A DNA stretch of 64,000 nt, from NCBI GenBank assembly GCA_902630665.1, contig CACOVP010000004.1, positions 1-64,000 on the forward strand, written 5' to 3'. Position numbers and translations under genes: made by a program. Shown here piece by piece: positions 62,527 through 64,000 of the stretch (position 1 is the first letter of the stretch; each line of letters begins with the position of its first letter). This stretch comes from an uncultured Pelagibacteraceae bacterium (GTDB lineage: Bacteria; Pseudomonadota; Alphaproteobacteria; Pelagibacterales; Pelagibacteraceae). The notes below the pieces were generated by a model. It was given only the letters and a program-made list of their open reading frames with translations. It searched no databases and was not told the origin of the DNA.

Positions 62527-63764
62527 TCCGTATAAAAACCAAGTTTTTCTTTTATAATATCAGAGTCTTTTAAAGAATGTCCGCAGCTATCTATACATAA
62601 AATAGTATCTTTACTGAGTTTAGGAGCAATAGAAATTGCAGTTGCAAAGGCATGGCTTGGTTCAAGAGAAGGAGATATATTCTCCAACTTTGAAACAAGT
62701 TTGTAAGCATTTAATGCCTCCTCATCAGTTGCTGAAGTATATTCAGCTCTACCAGTGTCTTTTAAAAAACAATGTAAAGGACTCACCGATGGATAATCAA
62801 GTCCACTTGACAGACTTTCTGTTTCACCAATCTGACCATCATTGTCTTGAATACAATAAGCTTTAGCTCCATGAAGTATACCAAGTTTGGAATTATTACT
62901 CAAAGGAGCAGCATGAAGTTTAGTTTTTTTTGAACCACCAGCTTCCACCCCGATGAGACTCACGTGCTTTTTATCATAATCTATAAATTCACTCCAGAAC
63001 CCGTAGGCGCTAGAACCTCCACCTACACAATTTAATAATTTAAGTTTATTAGGGATTTTTCCGAATTCTTCTATTAATTGTAATTTTAATTCTCTAGAAA
63101 TTTGAGAGGTGCTGTACCCTGAAATTTTTACAAAGATTGACGGACCAACTGTTGAGCCAATTACCATGTGGACGTCCTGACAATTTGCAACCCAATATCT
63201 CATAGACTCACTTACAGCATCAACTAGTGTTTGACTTCCAGAAGTCACAGGTACAACTTCAGCTCCATATTTTTTCATTACATCTACATTTTTTTTCTGG
63301 CGCACCAAGTCTCGTAAACCCATAAAAATCTTAGCCTTCAAGCCAAATTTTTTTGCCACCATTGCTAAATTCTTACCTTGCATCCCGGCGCCGGTATCTG
63401 TGCAAACGTAACGTTTGCCTGCTCGCTTTGCAATTAAACAGTGAACAATACAAGCATATACCTTATGCGCTGTACCAGGATTTTCAGAAACGACTTTAGC
63501 CCATAGCTGCGCTCCACCTAAATGGTCAGTCAAATTATCCAATTTAATCAAAGGTGTTGGGGTTCCTACATAATTTTCAAAATAGTAATCTCTTTCTTTA
63601 ATAAAACTTTTATCTTTTCTAAGTTTTGAAAATAGATTTTCTAAATCTTGTATAGGTTTTTTAAGTGTTTCTGGAACAAAATTTCCTCCAAATTTACCAC
63701 CCCACATTCCATTTTTATCGTGTTGGTCAATTAGAGGTATACCTTTTTTAATTTTTAAGCTCAT
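62523..63764 (-). CDS. trpB: Tryptophan synthase beta subunit, divergent
   Basis: PLP enzyme joining indole and serine, 413 residues. The PLP lysine is K101 (GTAHKVYA). The catalytic glutamate of AETGAGQHG is D123 (CTDTGAGMQG), and the serine-handling aspartate of GRADY is E341 (GRAEY). The phosphate loop is GGGSSA rather than GGGSNA. Fold and length otherwise fit. The trp order (trpF-trpB-trpA) and overlaps support this assignment, yet kinetics may differ. Confidence 0.88.
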   Translation of the reverse strand: MSLKIKKGIPLIDQHDKNGMWGGKFGGNFVPETLKKPIQDLENLFSKLRKDKSFIKERDYYFENYVGTPTPLIKLDNLTDHLGGAQLWAKVVSENPGTAHKVYACIVHCLIAKRAGKRYVCTDTGAGMQGKNLAMVAKKFGLKAKIFMGLRDLVRQKKNVDVMKKYGAEVVPVTSGSQTLVDAVSESMRYWVANCQDVHMVIGSTVGPSIFVKISGYSTSQISRELKLQLIEEFGKIPNKLKLLNCVGGGSSAYGFWSEFIDYDKKHVSLIGVEAGGSKKTKLHAAPLSNNSKLGILHGAKAYCIQDNDGQIGETESLSSGLDYPSVSPLHCFLKDTGRAEYTSATDEEALNAYKLVSKLENISPSLEPSHAFATAISIAPKLSKDTILCIDSCGHSLKDSDIIKEKLGFYTE

Positions 63765-64000
63765 TTACTTTATCTATAAATCTTTTTATTTTTTGATGGT
63801 CTTTGTATCCTATTTTAGCATCTGTTTCCAAGTTACTCGACAGATCGCAAAAGGTAACACCTAATTTCTTCATATTTTCAATGTTATTTTGAGAAATTGA
63901 ACCTGCTAGAGCAAACCTATCTCCCTTTGGTAGTTTTGAGATTAAGTTTTTAGGAAATTCAATAGATTTTTCCATACCTGGTGTATCAAACAAAATGATG
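63748..64000 (-). CDS. trpF: Phosphoribosylanthranilate isomerase, C-terminal part (start beyond window)
   Basis: Frame open to the window edge on the reverse strand. The visible 84 residues include ILFDTPG, FALAGSISQNNI and a phosphate-binding end with SSNLETD and KDHQKIKRFIDKV, in the order expected for TrpF. Overlaps trpB by 17 bases. The usual GG of LSGGL is GS here. N-terminal half not seen. Confidence 0.8.
   Translation of the reverse strand, partial: IILFDTPGMEKSIEFPKNLISKLPKGDRFALAGSISQNNIENMKKLGVTFCDLSSNLETDAKIGYKDHQKIKRFIDKVNELKN

Overview
The window is a 64-kb piece of an AT-rich, tightly packed chromosome. It looks like an alphaproteobacterium of the SAR11 (Pelagibacterales) type. 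The reasons are gene order (dnaA-dnaN-gyrB, regB/regA, chvI/chvG-ahcY-tsaE-amgK-murU, trpF-trpB-trpA-accD-folC), very short intergenic gaps, many stop/start overlaps of the TAATG or ATGA kind, and extreme lysine/isoleucine/asparagine bias. No rRNA, tRNA, IS element, integrase or CRISPR array was seen.

Layout. 0-5.7 kb: end of mutM, rpsT, dnaA, dnaN and gyrB, with no recF between dnaN and gyrB. 5.7-10.8 kb: the redox sensor regB, then a reverse-strand polyamine operon (ornithine decarboxylase, deoxyhypusine-synthase-like enzyme, agmatinase-like enzyme), then regA. 10.8-15.1 kb: bioY, an ABC ATPase and polA. 15.1-20.8 kb: chvI/chvG, ahcY, tsaE and the cell-wall recycling pair amgK/murU. 20.8-41 kb: mixed housekeeping and transport genes (gpmA, nuclease, transglycosylase-like lipoprotein, RND pump, sulfurtransferase, msrA, DNA glycosylase, purine salvage, hsp20, oligopeptidase, GT9, DapA-like, cfa, metallo-hydrolase). 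41-49.7 kb: small lipoprotein, thioesterase, purE/purK, dioxygenase, SRAP protein, FAH-family enzyme, rlmN and a crystallin-J1-like protein. 49.7-59.2 kb: a cluster of DNA-processing and unknown genes. 59.2-64 kb: trxA, then folC-accD-trpA-trpB-trpF on the reverse strand.

The most interesting region is 49.7-59.2 kb. A reverse-strand run of seven overlapping genes encodes a HerA-like hexameric ATPase and a NurA-like protein, with five small unknown proteins: one basic, one membrane, one with DnaJ-type CxxC motifs, and two without recognisable domains. Divergently, a forward operon encodes a ribbon-helix-helix-like protein, a 660-aa helix-turn-helix protein of unknown function, a small basic protein, RmuC and an exonuclease-I-like (SbcB) nuclease. 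This DNA-end-processing set lies directly beside trxA. In many alphaproteobacteria the addB/addA helicase-nuclease genes occupy the place between murU and trxA. Neither addA/addB nor recF is seen here, so the cluster may be a substitute end-resection system or a defence system.

Regulatory signals seen include a sigma-32-type promoter followed by a ROSE-like RNA thermometer ahead of hsp20; a terminator-like hairpin in the ornithine decarboxylase leader; a structured leader ahead of a 63-aa protein; an 11-bp hairpin around a start codon; and several promoters whose -10 box lies only 7-12 bases from the start codon, suggesting leaderless or nearly leaderless mRNAs. Three further small genes (40, 36 and 48 codons) were found in gaps.
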